Positions 22,881 through 34,009 of a DNA stretch of 64,000 nt are shown here, piece after piece. Under the pieces are notes generated by a model. The model was not told the DNA's origin. It searched no databases and saw only the letters and a list, made by a program, of their open reading frames with translations. The DNA is from Gyromitra esculenta (lineage: Eukaryota > Ascomycota > Pezizomycetes > Pezizales > Discinaceae): assembly GCA_038503075.1 (NCBI GenBank), contig JBCAML010000019.1, positions 186,001 to 250,000 of the forward strand, read 5' to 3'. The position numbers and the translations under genes are program-made. Position 1 is the first letter of the stretch. Each line of letters starts with the position of its first letter.

Positions 22881-23611
22881 AAACCAGTACATAATCTGGA
22901 AGGTGAATACTAATGAATACACTCCCCTACTATATGCAAACACTGACAACCAACTTAGACCTTGAAGCTTGTGATGTTATGGGCATCGCTATCGACAACA
23001 GCACCAAAAAATTACACTCGCCCCTTACGCGTCTTACAGCCACAACCTTCTTTTGTTCGGTGCTATAGTAGAAATTTTCTGTTTTTTAGGAAAGAAATTT
23101 TTTTTTTTTTAGAAGGAAAGGCCAGGTGTAAATGGCAGCATACGCAGGGCAAGTACACATTTGGTTTTCTTTCGCGTTGTTCAACTAGTTTATTGTCTGG
23201 CTTGTTTTCTATAAATACTACTTTTCAAGTTTCTAAAACTGTCTGGGTTGTGTATATCCCTTCGCTCGTGTTTAACGTACACAAAGGCAGTACAATATCG
23301 CATGACAATGATTCGATTGGTGAGAAAGGATCGTTAGTCCACGTGGCATCTTCACATTTAATTACTGTGTAACTCGGGTATGAACGATAGGTAGCTTAGA
23401 TGTAGCCCTGGATATTTCAGGGAGTGGACCGTAATGCTATAAAAATCGCTGCCCATTCCTAAAACCGATCAGCTGAGTTAGAAGAGTAGAAGCGATTCAA
23501 TTGGTGGTGGTGAAGAACCCTCGCTTGGTTATGTTGCGTGGCGATCTGACATTATGAGCGAACGGTGAGGCTGATACTTCCTGTGGGATAGAATACAAAG
23601 CTGATGCACCA
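22881..23611. other. Intergenic, nothing recognised
   Basis: A 136-codon frame at 22962-23372 crosses an 11-T run and has no family character, so it is not called. Confidence 0.45.
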
Positions 23612-23754
23612 CCGTACTCGGATCAGGCAAGAAGTTTGGAAATACAAGGAGCATCCCAGCGGCAAATAGGAAACTTACAATTCTTGACTTTCTGTTATTC
23701 TAGCCAATCGATATCCCTTGTATTTCCAAACTTCTTGCCTGACCCGAGTACCAC
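23612..23754. mobile_element. Short MITE with about 40-bp TIRs
   Basis: The left arm reads CCGTACTCGGATCAGGCAAG then AAGTTTGGAAATACAAGG. The right arm is the same in complement with one or two changes (23716-23753). The ends resemble the CCGTAT/CTCG family with mutated terminal TA bases. Total about 143 bp. Confidence 0.78.
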
Positions 23755-25420
23755 TAACGTTGCTAATAGTGTTTTGCGGATTGCGGCTGTAAGGGCGGTT
23801 GTAAAGGGTGGGAAAAGGTACCCGTATACTCTGTCTCTAAAGCGAAAGGTCATATTCCAAAAGCCCCTGGCGAAATTTAAAAGTGGTTGGGAATGTTGGG
23901 TGGCAGGGGCGATATTGAACTCTGGGGGCTGATCTGTGGGCTTGCTCGAGGATCTTACCAGTGAATAGCGAATACAACCGGACCGAGACAGCAGCAAATA
24001 ATCACACTGTCACTAGCAGAGCCAATAGAGCCTTCACCACCTATTTGGGTCAGCTCGATGTCAATTTATTGGTGTGAATTGAGCCTCAAGGCGAACTCAC
24101 CTATCCGCCGCGCGGATCTGGCCCTGTGGACCTAGTCTGCTTGTGTTTGCCATTAACGAGAAATCACGGTATTTGATTTGGATTTTGGGCCTTTGCTTTT
24201 TTTGGGATAGGCTTGGACTTTAGTCTCGAAATATGGTAAATAATATTAGATTGAGGATCTGGGCATCCTAAGATTTCTAGTGTGGCCGAAGGAATTACTT
24301 CGGAGGGTATGTTATCCCTCGTTTTGTGTTGAGTTTCACAGCAGTTTGTGAGAAGGCCGTGCTCCGACCACTTAGATAGTCTTTCGTTCTGCCAAGAGGT
24401 GGCAATTTCTACGATATGACCTGATGTTTTATTTTCATGAGAGTCTGTATTTGCCCCACGGTACCCAAAACTTCACTTGATGGCGGGAGAGGGGGCTGAT
24501 GTTGGTGTGTTCTGGGGGGTGTCGCCTCGACAAGCAACCGCCATGGCCAGTAACACAACCACGATCATGCCTCCCCATGCATACCTACATTCTACCTATT
24601 CGTTCGCTGATGCGCAGAGCCGCACTATCAAGGATCCCCTAACCCTCGTAAAACATAACTTCCTGTGCCATACGTCATTTATCCGTAAGATCCGTGGTGA
24701 AGGTTGTTCACACAGCATGTTTCGTTATCATATACTCCGATCCAACTTATCCACCCCGATGTGTAATTGAGAGACCACACACGCAGTTCCATCATGAGGG
24801 ACTGTGAAAACAAACCCCTTCAATCAATTCGCCGAAATGGATTAAAATGCTCGATGGCGGATATATGTAAGAACAGCTCTCCCTCTCACTGCATGAAGAT
24901 GCAGCGCCGACGTGGATTCCTTAGCATACACCACAACGTACAAAGTGCCAAACAAAAAAATGAATTGACAGAACTTGTCTCCATTGCCATTACTATCGAG
25001 CCTCAATCCGACCCCCCATATCACATTCGTCTCTGCTTTTTGCTCGGCCGCCCCCCTCCCCCTCCCCCTTCACCCACTGAAGACCTGTATGAGATAGGAA
25101 TCGGATTATCACAAATACAATCTCATGATTTTGATCGAGTTTTTGATCGTAGATTTCTTCTCCTTCTCTCTTTAACACGTAGCTAGTAGCTATTATTCGA
25201 TTTAGATATTTCGAATGCAGTTGCAATTGTGCTTTTCAATTTCTACCACACCCCACACTATTGCTCTTGGTGCCATTTTTCTGGATTAATAGACGATGGA
25301 GTTCCTCCGTTTACCACTATCTTGGTAGCTCTCTCACGCATCCTACTACTGCAATCGATTCCGGCGGAATAAGCGAACAATTGGGTATTACTCTATTAGC
25401 CGTTTAGCTGTAGTCGTGGA
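23755..25420. other. Intergenic, no supported gene
   Basis: Frames at 24477-25186 are low-complexity (a C-rich run near 25050) and lack splice or domain support. Confidence 0.45.
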
Positions 25421-26816
25421 ATGATAAACCAGCTGCAGTCTTTGTAAGTTCTACATACTATATTTTGCATTCTTCCGTGTTGTAACTGACGAAATCCATG
25501 TCAGATGCGAACCCGGGATGACATCCGCAACGGGATACTCCTCCCCAACTCTCTTCGAGAACCTCCACATTATCAGCGACGCTGCAACCGAAGCCAAGAT
25601 CGCTGCTGCAGCCCAGAAGGTCACCGACAAGCTACTAGAACTCGGGGCCTACAGTAATATCCCAGGCTTTTTGCTGTTCTACTCGCATCAGCCCGATAAG
25701 GAATTCGACGAGAGATCAGTCCCAACGCCGGAAGCTCTAGTGGAACATTGCGGGGATCATCGTTCGTGTGTTGAGGATGCGTTGTGTGCATCCTCGTTTC
25801 TCTACAGCCACTATCAGGAGCTATCTCCAATCTTCGATAAGATCCTTAGCTTCGTGATCACGAAGAAGAGTGACGGGACTAGTACCCACCATGCGGCATT
25901 GATGTTGAAGTGGGCGGCTGAGGACGGGCAGAAGAGAGTCATTGTTATCGACCCGATGCTTGCTGGGAGGGTATTAACATATCCGCCATTGCTAGACCAG
26001 TATCAATGCGTTGACAAGTTGGACACCGAAACGTACGAAAGAAGTGAATTGAGACATCCAGAACATCAGTTTAAGTTTAATGAGGTCAACAATAAGCTCG
26101 AACTAGAGGTAATGCGTACCCTCTTGTTCTTTCTCTAACCCTACAGTTGCTGAAAGGGGTTTAAGGTGATTGGAACTCCGCAAGGGATTTTTGAAAGAGT
26201 TAAGGATGAGACTCACCTTATTGAGGAAGTCAGTCGGCCGGTATGGAAGGCGTTGGAACTTACGCTAGGAGGTCGTAAGATGAAGGGTGTGGGGACCAGG
26301 GCCTTTGTATTGAGTATTCGGTGAGCACGAAATACCCGAAAGGTCTTACTCTACTAACTCGTAGATAGAGTGAAAAGATCTGTGGTGCTTGAAAGAGGCC
26401 TTCAGGGCGTGTCTCTCATTAGCGGTTCCAGAGGGTCACAGTTTTGCATCGCCATCCCGCTTCGGTTCATCACGGGCAATAAGGTTACAGTGGTACAATT
26501 TTATGCGCGGCCCGATGATAAATCTCCGGCCTCTAGTGGCTGGGTACAATGGAGACTCAAGGTCGACTCTACGATCCAGGGTCTCGAGATAATTCGCACA
26601 TTTGTTGATGAAAACGTGGTCCATGGTCCTTGTATCCGCGGGGTCCTAAAAGAGGTTTCGATGGGGATAGACGAGGTTATCAGCCAATTGCGCTCAATAA
26701 TCGAGTTGATAAATCCTCCAGTAACAGGAAGAATAGCCCAAAATATGAACGAACCATTCCGGTATCATTCACCCCAGAGAGATAGGCGTCACACCCCTGC
26801 TAATAACTTCCTCTGA
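25421..26816 (+). CDS. Hypothetical four-exon protein, fungal orphan
   Basis: I do not recognise the family. Exons: 25421-25443, 25505-26108, 26166-26320, 26369-26816. Introns are GTAAGT...TCAG, GTAATG...TTAAG and GTGAGC...ATAG, the last with a perfect CTACTAAC branch site. The sum is 1230 nt (409 aa). The third acceptor must be the second of two AGs (GTAGATAG); the first gives an immediate stop. The protein looks globular and mixed alpha/beta, without signal peptide or membrane helix, with an H-C pair (EHCGDHRSCVEDALC) near residue 95. An alternative start is the ATG at 25518. The C-terminus may differ: a donor at about 26724 (GTAACA), an acceptor at about 26822 preceded by TGCTAATAAC, and another intron GTAAGT...TTTCTCAG would extend the gene to about 27035. 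Confidence 0.65.
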
Positions 26817-28634
26817 AATAGCAGAGGATCTGTTCCCTGGTAAGTGTCTGCCCCTTTCTTCATGGCATTACTTACTTTCCTGTGTTCCACATGGCTGACC
26901 ATTGGGCCCTGATATGCCTTTCTCAGGGTTTGATGATCAAGACAGCCGAGGGAGCTACCTGTATCCGTACGTCGAGGTTTCTGGAGGATATACTATTGAA
27001 TGGAGGTGGAGGTAGAGGTGGAGTGGATTTACTATGTTTATTATGTGAAAGGTTGTATTGCCGGGCTGGAACTGGTTCGGTTATGTATAATTCAACAAAG
27101 AGTAGGAACGCTTCCTGGGCGCTTGGGATGAATTGCATATGTAGTTTTTTTTGTAATACATACCGTATTTATTTGGGTAATTGGCTAAGTCTGGTATATA
27201 CATATCCGGGGTACTTGTGGCAACCAGCAAACTACACGTTGTGTACAGGTACTCTAGAGGCTGTGGCTATTGCAATGCTGGGTTCTGAAATCTGGAAGCA
27301 CGGCAACTTTATATATGATTTGCTGGTTGCTACAAATACCTCGGAGATACCGGGCTTAGCCAATTATCCAAATAAATACGGTATTGAGATTCCTTCGTTA
27401 GGCGGATGCGTATGTATGACTATCCAATCGCAAAAAAAATGCGACTCATTGTTTGTGCTTTGTTACATGACTCAAAAAGCCTATTTACCACGTGTGTGAA
27501 TTTGAGCCCATCTCGTCATTTCTTTAGGGTAACTAGATTTAAGTAGTCGATCCATGTGTGACTCGCATAAACTCGCATTTGGATTTTTGTTATACGGAGA
27601 ATCTGGAACCTTGCTTTGACTACATTCTGGTGGGATCCACGACGAATACGACGTACCTAAATTTGGTAATTTTTCTCTTAGAGATGTTATTTTTAGCGGG
27701 GTCTTGTCTATGGGTAGATGATCGCGGTACTATTTAGTATCCACCTAATAGTATATGCCAATAGCTATCGATATTACAAGTTTACACTAGACTATTATTA
27801 GCGCTTAATCGTTTGGATAGTTATAGTAAGATATATCAGTCCGCTGTCAGGCCATATATATGTTAGATTGCATCAGGCCTTAGTATATTTATTTAGTAAT
27901 TTACTTCCAGTTTTTTCCCCTCGTCTTTCTGCGCAGCTAATCCGAGGACTTAAATGCAAGTAAGGCTTCACGCTAACCTTAAAATTACTTTATCTTGAAA
28001 CAACTAACCCTAATTAGGCTTAGACTGTTTCTGTCAATATCAACGAATGGAAGTCATTGACCCTGGAGTCTTGCGGGCCTAAGCGACCCACCGCTCTGCT
28101 TTTGGGTAAAGATGTTGGTATATATGAGGCTGGAGAGGGTTTCAAACGGATTCAATGTGAGCTGGTTTCCATTTACTACAGTTTTCTGTGACTTGAACAG
28201 TTGATTGAGGAATTGGTTTACAAAGCTAGATATGTAGGCTACATGCATATTTAGTTATAGCAGTTTAGGATAAACCTTTGTAGAAAAATTTACTGGTTTG
28301 CGGAAAAACTCATTATATCGGTTGGTCAAGTGGATATGTAATGGTATGTACCTTCTTACGAGATCCATCCCGCGCATAGTATAATCGTATTCCCCCGCCT
28401 GATCTCTATCGCTGTTGCAGTAACAACAAACTAATATCTGGCTAGTGTTACGGCATTGCATCTGGGCGGAGTGTCTCCCTAGCATAAGGCCTAAGAACCC
28501 GTTAAATGCTCTAGACCCCACACCTATAGTCCTAATTCACAAACCAAAGTAGCCCATAGCTCCGAGTCTTGCACCTTCTTCACAAAAGCCCAACATTCTT
28601 CTTAATCCCTCACAGAAAATCAGACTTCGCTCCA
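26817..28634. other. Intergenic with one MITE
   Basis: It contains the element at 27163-27381 and possibly 3' exons of the preceding gene up to about 27035. Other frames here are not supported. Confidence 0.5.
27163..27381. mobile_element. MITE, CCGTATTTATTTGG family, long TIRs
   Basis: 219 bp flanked by TA on both sides. TIRs run about 65-70 bp: CCGTATTTATTTGGGTAATT, then GGCTAAG, then GGTATAT, then GGCAACCAGCAAA, mirrored from 27381. It lies inside a 205-codon open frame, which argues that frame is not a gene. Confidence 0.88.
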
Positions 28635-29120
28635 ATGAATTACCGTCTTTTCTCTCTCTATTTTCTTCTATCGTGGTCAATCGTGCTTACTTATTTACAC
28701 TGTATCGGCGCTACCTCTAACACCATGGCTACCAATATATCAACGGCCACCCTCACCGATACTCAGATCGTATCTAGAGCCGATCCTGACCCTGACTTTG
28801 AAGAAATCGCAGAACTAACTTGCGACATCAGTAGAACATCGCCCCTAAGAGACGATGTTCGAAATGCCGCCAGATATCTCAAAAACCTCAAGACTGACTG
28901 CGATCAACCAAACCCCTTCGGCTCTTGGTGCACGACTTTAATAACTAATGAGACCGCTAGCATCGGTCTCTGCGGAACCCCTGGGGTTTTGATTGATTGC
29001 GCGGTTGCTGGAATGAGCGCGGAGAGATTGAGCTTTTGGTGTATGAGACGTTTCGAGGATGAGGAATGGAGAACTGGGGGATTGGCGCGATACTCTTGGG
29101 GGAATATTACTGTATATTAG
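28635..29120 (+). CDS. Small secreted cysteine-containing protein
   Basis: 161 aa from MNYRLFSLY. Residues 1-27 form a typical signal peptide (hydrophobic FSLYFLLSWSIVLTYLHCIG, then A-T-S). The mature part has an acidic N-terminal stretch and five or six Cys (LTCDISR, KTDCDQ, SWCTTL, GLCGTPG, LIDCAVAG, FWCMRR), enough for disulfides. The frame is open upstream to 28569, but only this start gives a clean secretion signal. The protein is probably extracellular. It resembles effector-like small secreted proteins in size and build only; I recognise no family and infer no activity. Confidence 0.68.
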   Translation: MNYRLFSLYFLLSWSIVLTYLHCIGATSNTMATNISTATLTDTQIVSRADPDPDFEEIAELTCDISRTSPLRDDVRNAARYLKNLKTDCDQPNPFGSWCTTLITNETASIGLCGTPGVLIDCAVAGMSAERLSFWCMRRFEDEEWRTGGLARYSWGNITVY

Positions 29121-29840
29121 GACTCTATAGAGCATAGATATGCTGTATTTATACTGTAGTCTAGGTGTATTTACGAATGAAATCGCATAATACATAACAG
29201 AGTTGGGATTCGGTCAGAATATATATCATACGTACATACTCGCATGGGGTGTTATTAAAGAATAAAGATATACCAAAGTATAGCGGTGTAAAGACCATAA
29301 GTGCAGATACTTAAGTTAGCTCTAAAAGAGAATTTAATAGCAATATGGGCTGTACATATCTGATCACAATATGTGTATTTCTGGGAACGATTCACATTTC
29401 TAGCTATAGGTCCACGAAACGTTCAGGGCTTGAATTATGTCATAATATGTTTTATGTTTTGCATTGGATGATCTGACTCACCACAGATCTCAGAATAGCG
29501 GCCTAAAGAAAGAGTCTGTATCTGGGCATGCAGTTAATGTGGCGGCACCATTTTGGGCCAATTGAAATAGGCTATAACGCGTATTTGGGTGCCTTAATTA
29601 TAATTAGGCCACCCAACTCAATTATGCACCACAGGCTCTAGGTCTCAGGCGGGCTAAATGACACAACCAGTAGATCAGATTAGGGTTATTGTTTGGTATT
29701 TTCCATATCCTTATAAGAACCGCATTGACAGTTTTTCAACCTCCATTCACTCTTCGTATCAATACTTTCGCGCAGTAAATCCTCAAGGCCTTTAGATAGC
29801 ATCAACGGTGTTACGAATATCACAAATCCTCTACAAAACC
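29121..29840. other. Intergenic; promoter of the third F-box/ankyrin gene
   Basis: No gene seen. AT-rich, with a small TTAATTATAATTAGG palindrome near 29595 and the TATA-like element at 29712. Confidence 0.5.
29712..29717 (+). promoter_or_regulatory. TATA box of the third F-box/ankyrin gene
   Basis: TATAAG lies 129 bp before the ATG at 29841, a plausible distance with a short leader. Confidence 0.45.
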
Positions 29841-31196
29841 ATGACCCTAGAGCTTCTCGACCTCGCCACCGAAATTATACTCCTTATTGCCGAAAACCTA
29901 GATGCAGCAGACCTCAATTCACTTCTTAAAAGCTGTCAACTTCTGGCATGGGTTCTGACTCCCCGGCTCTATGAAGCTGCCATTCAAGCACCATATGTCG
30001 CTCCCAGCTATAAATGCGAAACAATCCTCCACTGGGCCGCAGCCAAAGGATACGAGTCTGTTGTAACAGGACTCCTCGATAGTGGAGCTGATATCACAGC
30101 GACGACAAAATGTAGAAAAACCGCCCTCGATTACGCTACAGAAAAGGGGAATATAGAAATTGTCAAACTGTTGCTAGAACCTACGTCTCTAGTAAAAGAA
30201 GTACTCAATAGCAAGGACCGAGCTGGAAGAACGCCTCTGCACACAGCAGCCCTGAACGGACACGAGTCGATAGTTGGGCTCTTTTTAGATAATGGAGCCA
30301 ATGTCGCCACCAGGACCACCAGTGGAAAGACAGTGCTCCATGTAGCGGCCGAAAACGGGCATGCCGGGGTGGTCGAGTTGTTGATGGGGCGGGGGCCGGG
30401 GGCCGAAGAAGCAACTTACATCCTCGATAGGCGTGGACGAGCACCAATTCACTCTGCGGCGATCAACGGGCATCATGCAGTTGTCAAAGTATTGATGGAT
30501 TTTCGAGTCGACACTACTATCAAGACGGTGGATCTTGGAGCGACTGCACTCCACTTGGCCGCCGGGAGAGGCCATGCGACAGCCGTTTCACATTTGTTAC
30601 AAGGTGGAGCTGATACCAACAGTTTGGATTACTGTGGGGCTACTCCACTCCACTGGGTAGCTGAAAATACCTACCGGACAGCATCCACCCACAATCGGAA
30701 TCTAGAGCCAACAGCCAGGCTTCTCTTGGACAAAGATGCCGACGTAAATGCCTATAATAGATCCGGCCAAACTCCACTTCACCACGCAGCCCTCTACGGA
30801 GAATATAAAATGCGAACAATGTTGTATAGACGATGGCGCTATAAAAACAGGGTTTCGTTGAGAGCACAGATGAGAAAAAAACAGACGGCGGAGAAAGCAC
30901 ACCGAGCTGTGGTTGAGCTCCTACTTGAGCGGGGTGCCAGCGTCAACAGCAGAGACGATTCCAGAAGGACTCCACTACATAATGCTGCAAATGGAGTGGC
31001 TTATGTGGTCAGAAGACTACTAGAGATGAATGCCGAAATAGGGGCAAGAGACTATGAAGGGAAGACTGCACTATGTTTAGCGAGAGAACTCAAAAGAGAC
31101 GCTCTATCGAAGGACGTGATCGAGGCTATCTTAGAGAATATGCATGACGTGCCCTACTATGTATATCTCTGGCGGAAACTTCGAAATTGTTTCTAG
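29841..31196 (+). CDS. F-box/ankyrin repeat protein
   Basis: Single exon, 451 aa from MTLELLDLAT. An F-box-like segment occupies residues 3-45 (LLDLATEIILLIAENLDAAD, then LNSLLKSCQLLAWVLTP). About ten ankyrin repeats follow (ETILHWAAAKG, RTPLHTAALNG, KTVLHVAAENG, RAPIHSAAING, ATALHLAAGRG, ATPLHWVAENT, QTPLHHAALYG, RTPLHNAANG). At residues about 322-358 a basic insertion (MLYRRWRYKNRV) breaks a repeat, as in the relative at 14769. Both also share a stretched repeat before it (TPLHWAVEN and TPLHWVAEN). The two are therefore paralogues. Function inferred from domains only: probably a substrate receptor or scaffold. Confidence 0.88.
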   Translation: MTLELLDLATEIILLIAENLDAADLNSLLKSCQLLAWVLTPRLYEAAIQAPYVAPSYKCETILHWAAAKGYESVVTGLLDSGADITATTKCRKTALDYATEKGNIEIVKLLLEPTSLVKEVLNSKDRAGRTPLHTAALNGHESIVGLFLDNGANVATRTTSGKTVLHVAAENGHAGVVELLMGRGPGAEEATYILDRRGRAPIHSAAINGHHAVVKVLMDFRVDTTIKTVDLGATALHLAAGRGHATAVSHLLQGGADTNSLDYCGATPLHWVAENTYRTASTHNRNLEPTARLLLDKDADVNAYNRSGQTPLHHAALYGEYKMRTMLYRRWRYKNRVSLRAQMRKKQTAEKAHRAVVELLLERGASVNSRDDSRRTPLHNAANGVAYVVRRLLEMNAEIGARDYEGKTALCLARELKRDALSKDVIEAILENMHDVPYYVYLWRKLRNCF

Positions 31197-33495
31197 AATG
31201 AAGGGAATGGCAGGGATTTGAGAGTAGGCTTAGTTGTATTCGCTTATGTATATAGAGACTGGAGGATTAACTACTGTGGATGGGGGAGGGAGAGGATGTT
31301 AATATATATTGTGGAGTGCGTTCGAAGCTACTGTGTCTTCCTACCTAGCAATTCAAAAGGCTCGCTCAAAACTGTCATATACATAGCATCAGCAAAAACC
31401 GGACTGCACGTGCGCGCATGGGCAAGCGTTTGGACGCACTCCTCAAAACTTGCGCGTTTATATGCGTTTATATGCGCCTAGCTGCGCCGGTACGTCTAGT
31501 ACGTTGCCAATGTGAAGCTCTCGTACGTCCATCCCTCCCTAGGATGCCCATATTGACCCCGTTCGACAGCAGGACCGATCTCTCTAGAGACCGCCCTAGG
31601 ACGCCCATATAGACCCCGTTCGAAAACAAGATCGTCCCCCTAGCGAGCTCTATATGGCGTCTATTTGACGGCAGGATCGACGGCAGGATCAACCCCCTAG
31701 CAAGCCCCATATAGCGTCAGGTCGACTACCCTAGGAGCTCTATACCGCCTGCTTGGGCGCCTCTTTGACATCCTGTTCGACTGCGAGGGAGTGGAGAGCG
31801 CAGGGTGCCATATATGTATATAGCTTAGTAGTTCTAGAGAACTGAAGATATCGCACACAGTCATTAGCGTCAGAAGAACAGCTTGACAGGAGCGTGACCG
31901 TGATGCGTCAATAGACACGGACTCCAGCTCGTCCAGTGCTACAGTACGTAGGACTTACAGGGCCAGGATTGATACACCCGGAAATAGGATTGGTATATGC
32001 TCCGTGGGGCGCGCCCAGACGTAGAAAGCTTTGGCTCTGCGTAGAACTCGCTGCCCAGAAAAATATCTACGTCCAGTCCGTCCAGTCCGTCCGAATGCGT
32101 CCAGTGCGGGCCCCTACGCGCATCCTGACGCAGAACCCCCCTTTTTACCGATGTACCACACCAACCTGTTGCTGGTAAACAAAAAATCATCCATCCATGC
32201 ATCAAACTTACGTTGTATTGGCGTTCCGACGGTCCCTCGACAGGGAAGATACTTACTGCTAAAAGATCCCACACTAGTAAGTCTGCCGCGTTCTCCGAAT
32301 GTAAATAGAGAGTTGACTTCTAGAACACATCAAATTATCATTTAAGTTTGGAGCGTAGCGCTAGCTGTGTGATAGCCCGAGTGGTTAATCGCCGCTGCAT
32401 CGCCATAGAACCGCTATTCCAATAAGTTTCTGCTACCTGATCGATCCAAGCTCAGTCGTATTCACTTGGCATTGCTGCCAGTTTTTTCGTAGCGGAAAGA
32501 GAAAACTAGTCATCGTCTCCTATGATGCTTAACTAATCATATTCTTTTTTTTCCACGACTGCTTACCTGAGTTGGCTAATATGCTAGATTTCTTCCGTTA
32601 GTAAGCTTTAGCCTAGTCTGTAGTTGAGATTTAGAAGACTTCCAGTCACGGATTTCCTGGAGTGCGAGAAATTTGGCAGAAGGCTACATTCATGTTTCAT
32701 TAGTATAGGTAGGCGCTGATGAGGGCAGTGAAGCTCTAGTAGCTTGTGTGTATCTAGGGTATACATTTCATTTAATGAGCTATTACATGCGGAGATATAG
32801 CCGACTGAACTTGCTGGTTGTCCAACTAAGTGATATTACATTCAAAAGTAGGGTATCCAGTCAACACATCTTGCACTGTCACTCGCGATTTTCCTGATAC
32901 TTGTTAGTAGTATATGATACTTTTTCTTCAATATTAAGGACTTTCAAGATGATGCGGATGTTTGGGTCAGTGCATAAGTCGACTTATTAGCAACGGTATA
33001 TTATGTAACCGTAACTGAACGTTTTAGAGGGTTAGGGTTAAAACTGGTCAAAGTCTTATGAGTCTTGAGATGATCATCCACAACACAGCCCATGCTTGGA
33101 TTATACGATGCTGAACCTCCATTTTTGTTACGGTGTATAGATTCTCGAAACTAGGGACAAATACTCTTCTACAGCTAATGCCTAGTATATTATCGGTAGT
33201 GCACGTTTTTATGCTTTATGTTTCTGAGCTCGAGTACATTTGGGTCTAATTGTGTGGTCGTTGGTTTGTATTTCATACAGTCAAGAACCAGCTGCTCTTG
33301 CCATGATACAAAACCAAATACCAGTATTTTTTTTGCAGTCCGAACAATCAAAACCATCACGAACGCCATCGAGCCACTCCAGCAAACCAACCCCAATGAT
33401 GAACAAAAGCCTAGCAGAAGTAGATAAATCCAAGCCTTAATTAAGCAATACTAAAATACAAACTCTCTATCACGTTATACACACACGCTTCAAAT
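31197..33495. other. Intergenic, repeat-bearing
   Basis: It holds the degenerate tandem block at 31530-31745 and GTCCA-rich short repeats near 32068-32105. A tRNA-like A-box sits at 32373. No protein gene is supported. Confidence 0.5.
31530..31745. repeat. Degenerate tandem array, about 57-61 bp unit
   Basis: CCCTAGGATGCCCATATTGA then CCCCGTTCGA is followed about 57 bp later by CCCTAGGACGCCCATATAGA then CCCCGTTCGA. More divergent units follow (CCCCTAGCGAGCTCTATATG, CCCCTAGCAAGCCCCATATA). Three to four units are visible. Translated frames are not protein-like. Confidence 0.65.
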
Positions 33496-34009
33496 TTACA
33501 ACTTCGACTTTGGTTCTCTAGCATTCTTCAACACCACCTGTCCGACAAGTACACTCGTTAACATCCACACCCATCCCATCACCGGACTTAGTGGGAACGG
33601 AATACGCACCTCCGCTTTAGTCGCCTTCATGATATCGCCCTTAACCTTCAATTTCCCGCCCATGAATAGCTTCTGCGCAGATGTTTTCCCTTCGACTAGC
33701 TTCTGGAAGTCTGCGTCGCTGAGCGTTATCACGATATCGGGCTTTGCGCCCTCGGGTGCAAGTCCTCTGCCTACGTTGCCGGTGTTCTTGAGGTCGATAT
33801 ACCAGGACTCGGATTTCTTGGCGGGGTTGGTGAGCGTGAAAGCGAAGATGGCTTTTCCCTGCTTGATGGCATCCTTTTTAGCAGCGTCGGAAGAAAACGC
33901 AGAGGCGATGAGGTCGAAGGCTCCGGAGGAGGGGAACTCGTCTAAACGTAGGTTAGTCGCGTGCACACAGATGGGAGACAGAGAGCGATGTACCTGAGGC
34001 AAGCGACAT
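33496..34009 (-). CDS. Peroxisomal SCP2-type sterol carrier/lipid-transfer protein
   Basis: Exons 34009-33994, 33941-33610 and 33537-33496 give 390 nt, 129 aa. The tiny first exon (MSLAS plus one base) joins at GTACAT...GTTTAG. The second intron, 72 nt, keeps the frame with no stop. The SCP2 fold is evident: FDLIASAFSS, then AFTLTNPAKKSESWYIDLK, PDIVITLSDADFQKLVEGK and QKLFMGGKLKVKGDIMKATK. It ends in SKL, a canonical PTS1 peroxisomal targeting signal. Such proteins bind fatty acyl-CoA and sterols and assist peroxisomal beta-oxidation. The length fits stand-alone SCP2 domains (about 120-130 aa). If the last intron is retained, the frame gains a 24-residue hydrophobic Pro/Trp-rich segment and keeps SKL. 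Confidence 0.93.

Noticed and set aside
26882..27499. 205-codon plus-strand open frame
   Set aside because: It contains a whole TA-flanked MITE (27163-27381) including both TIRs. Only its first part might be a 3' exon of the upstream gene.
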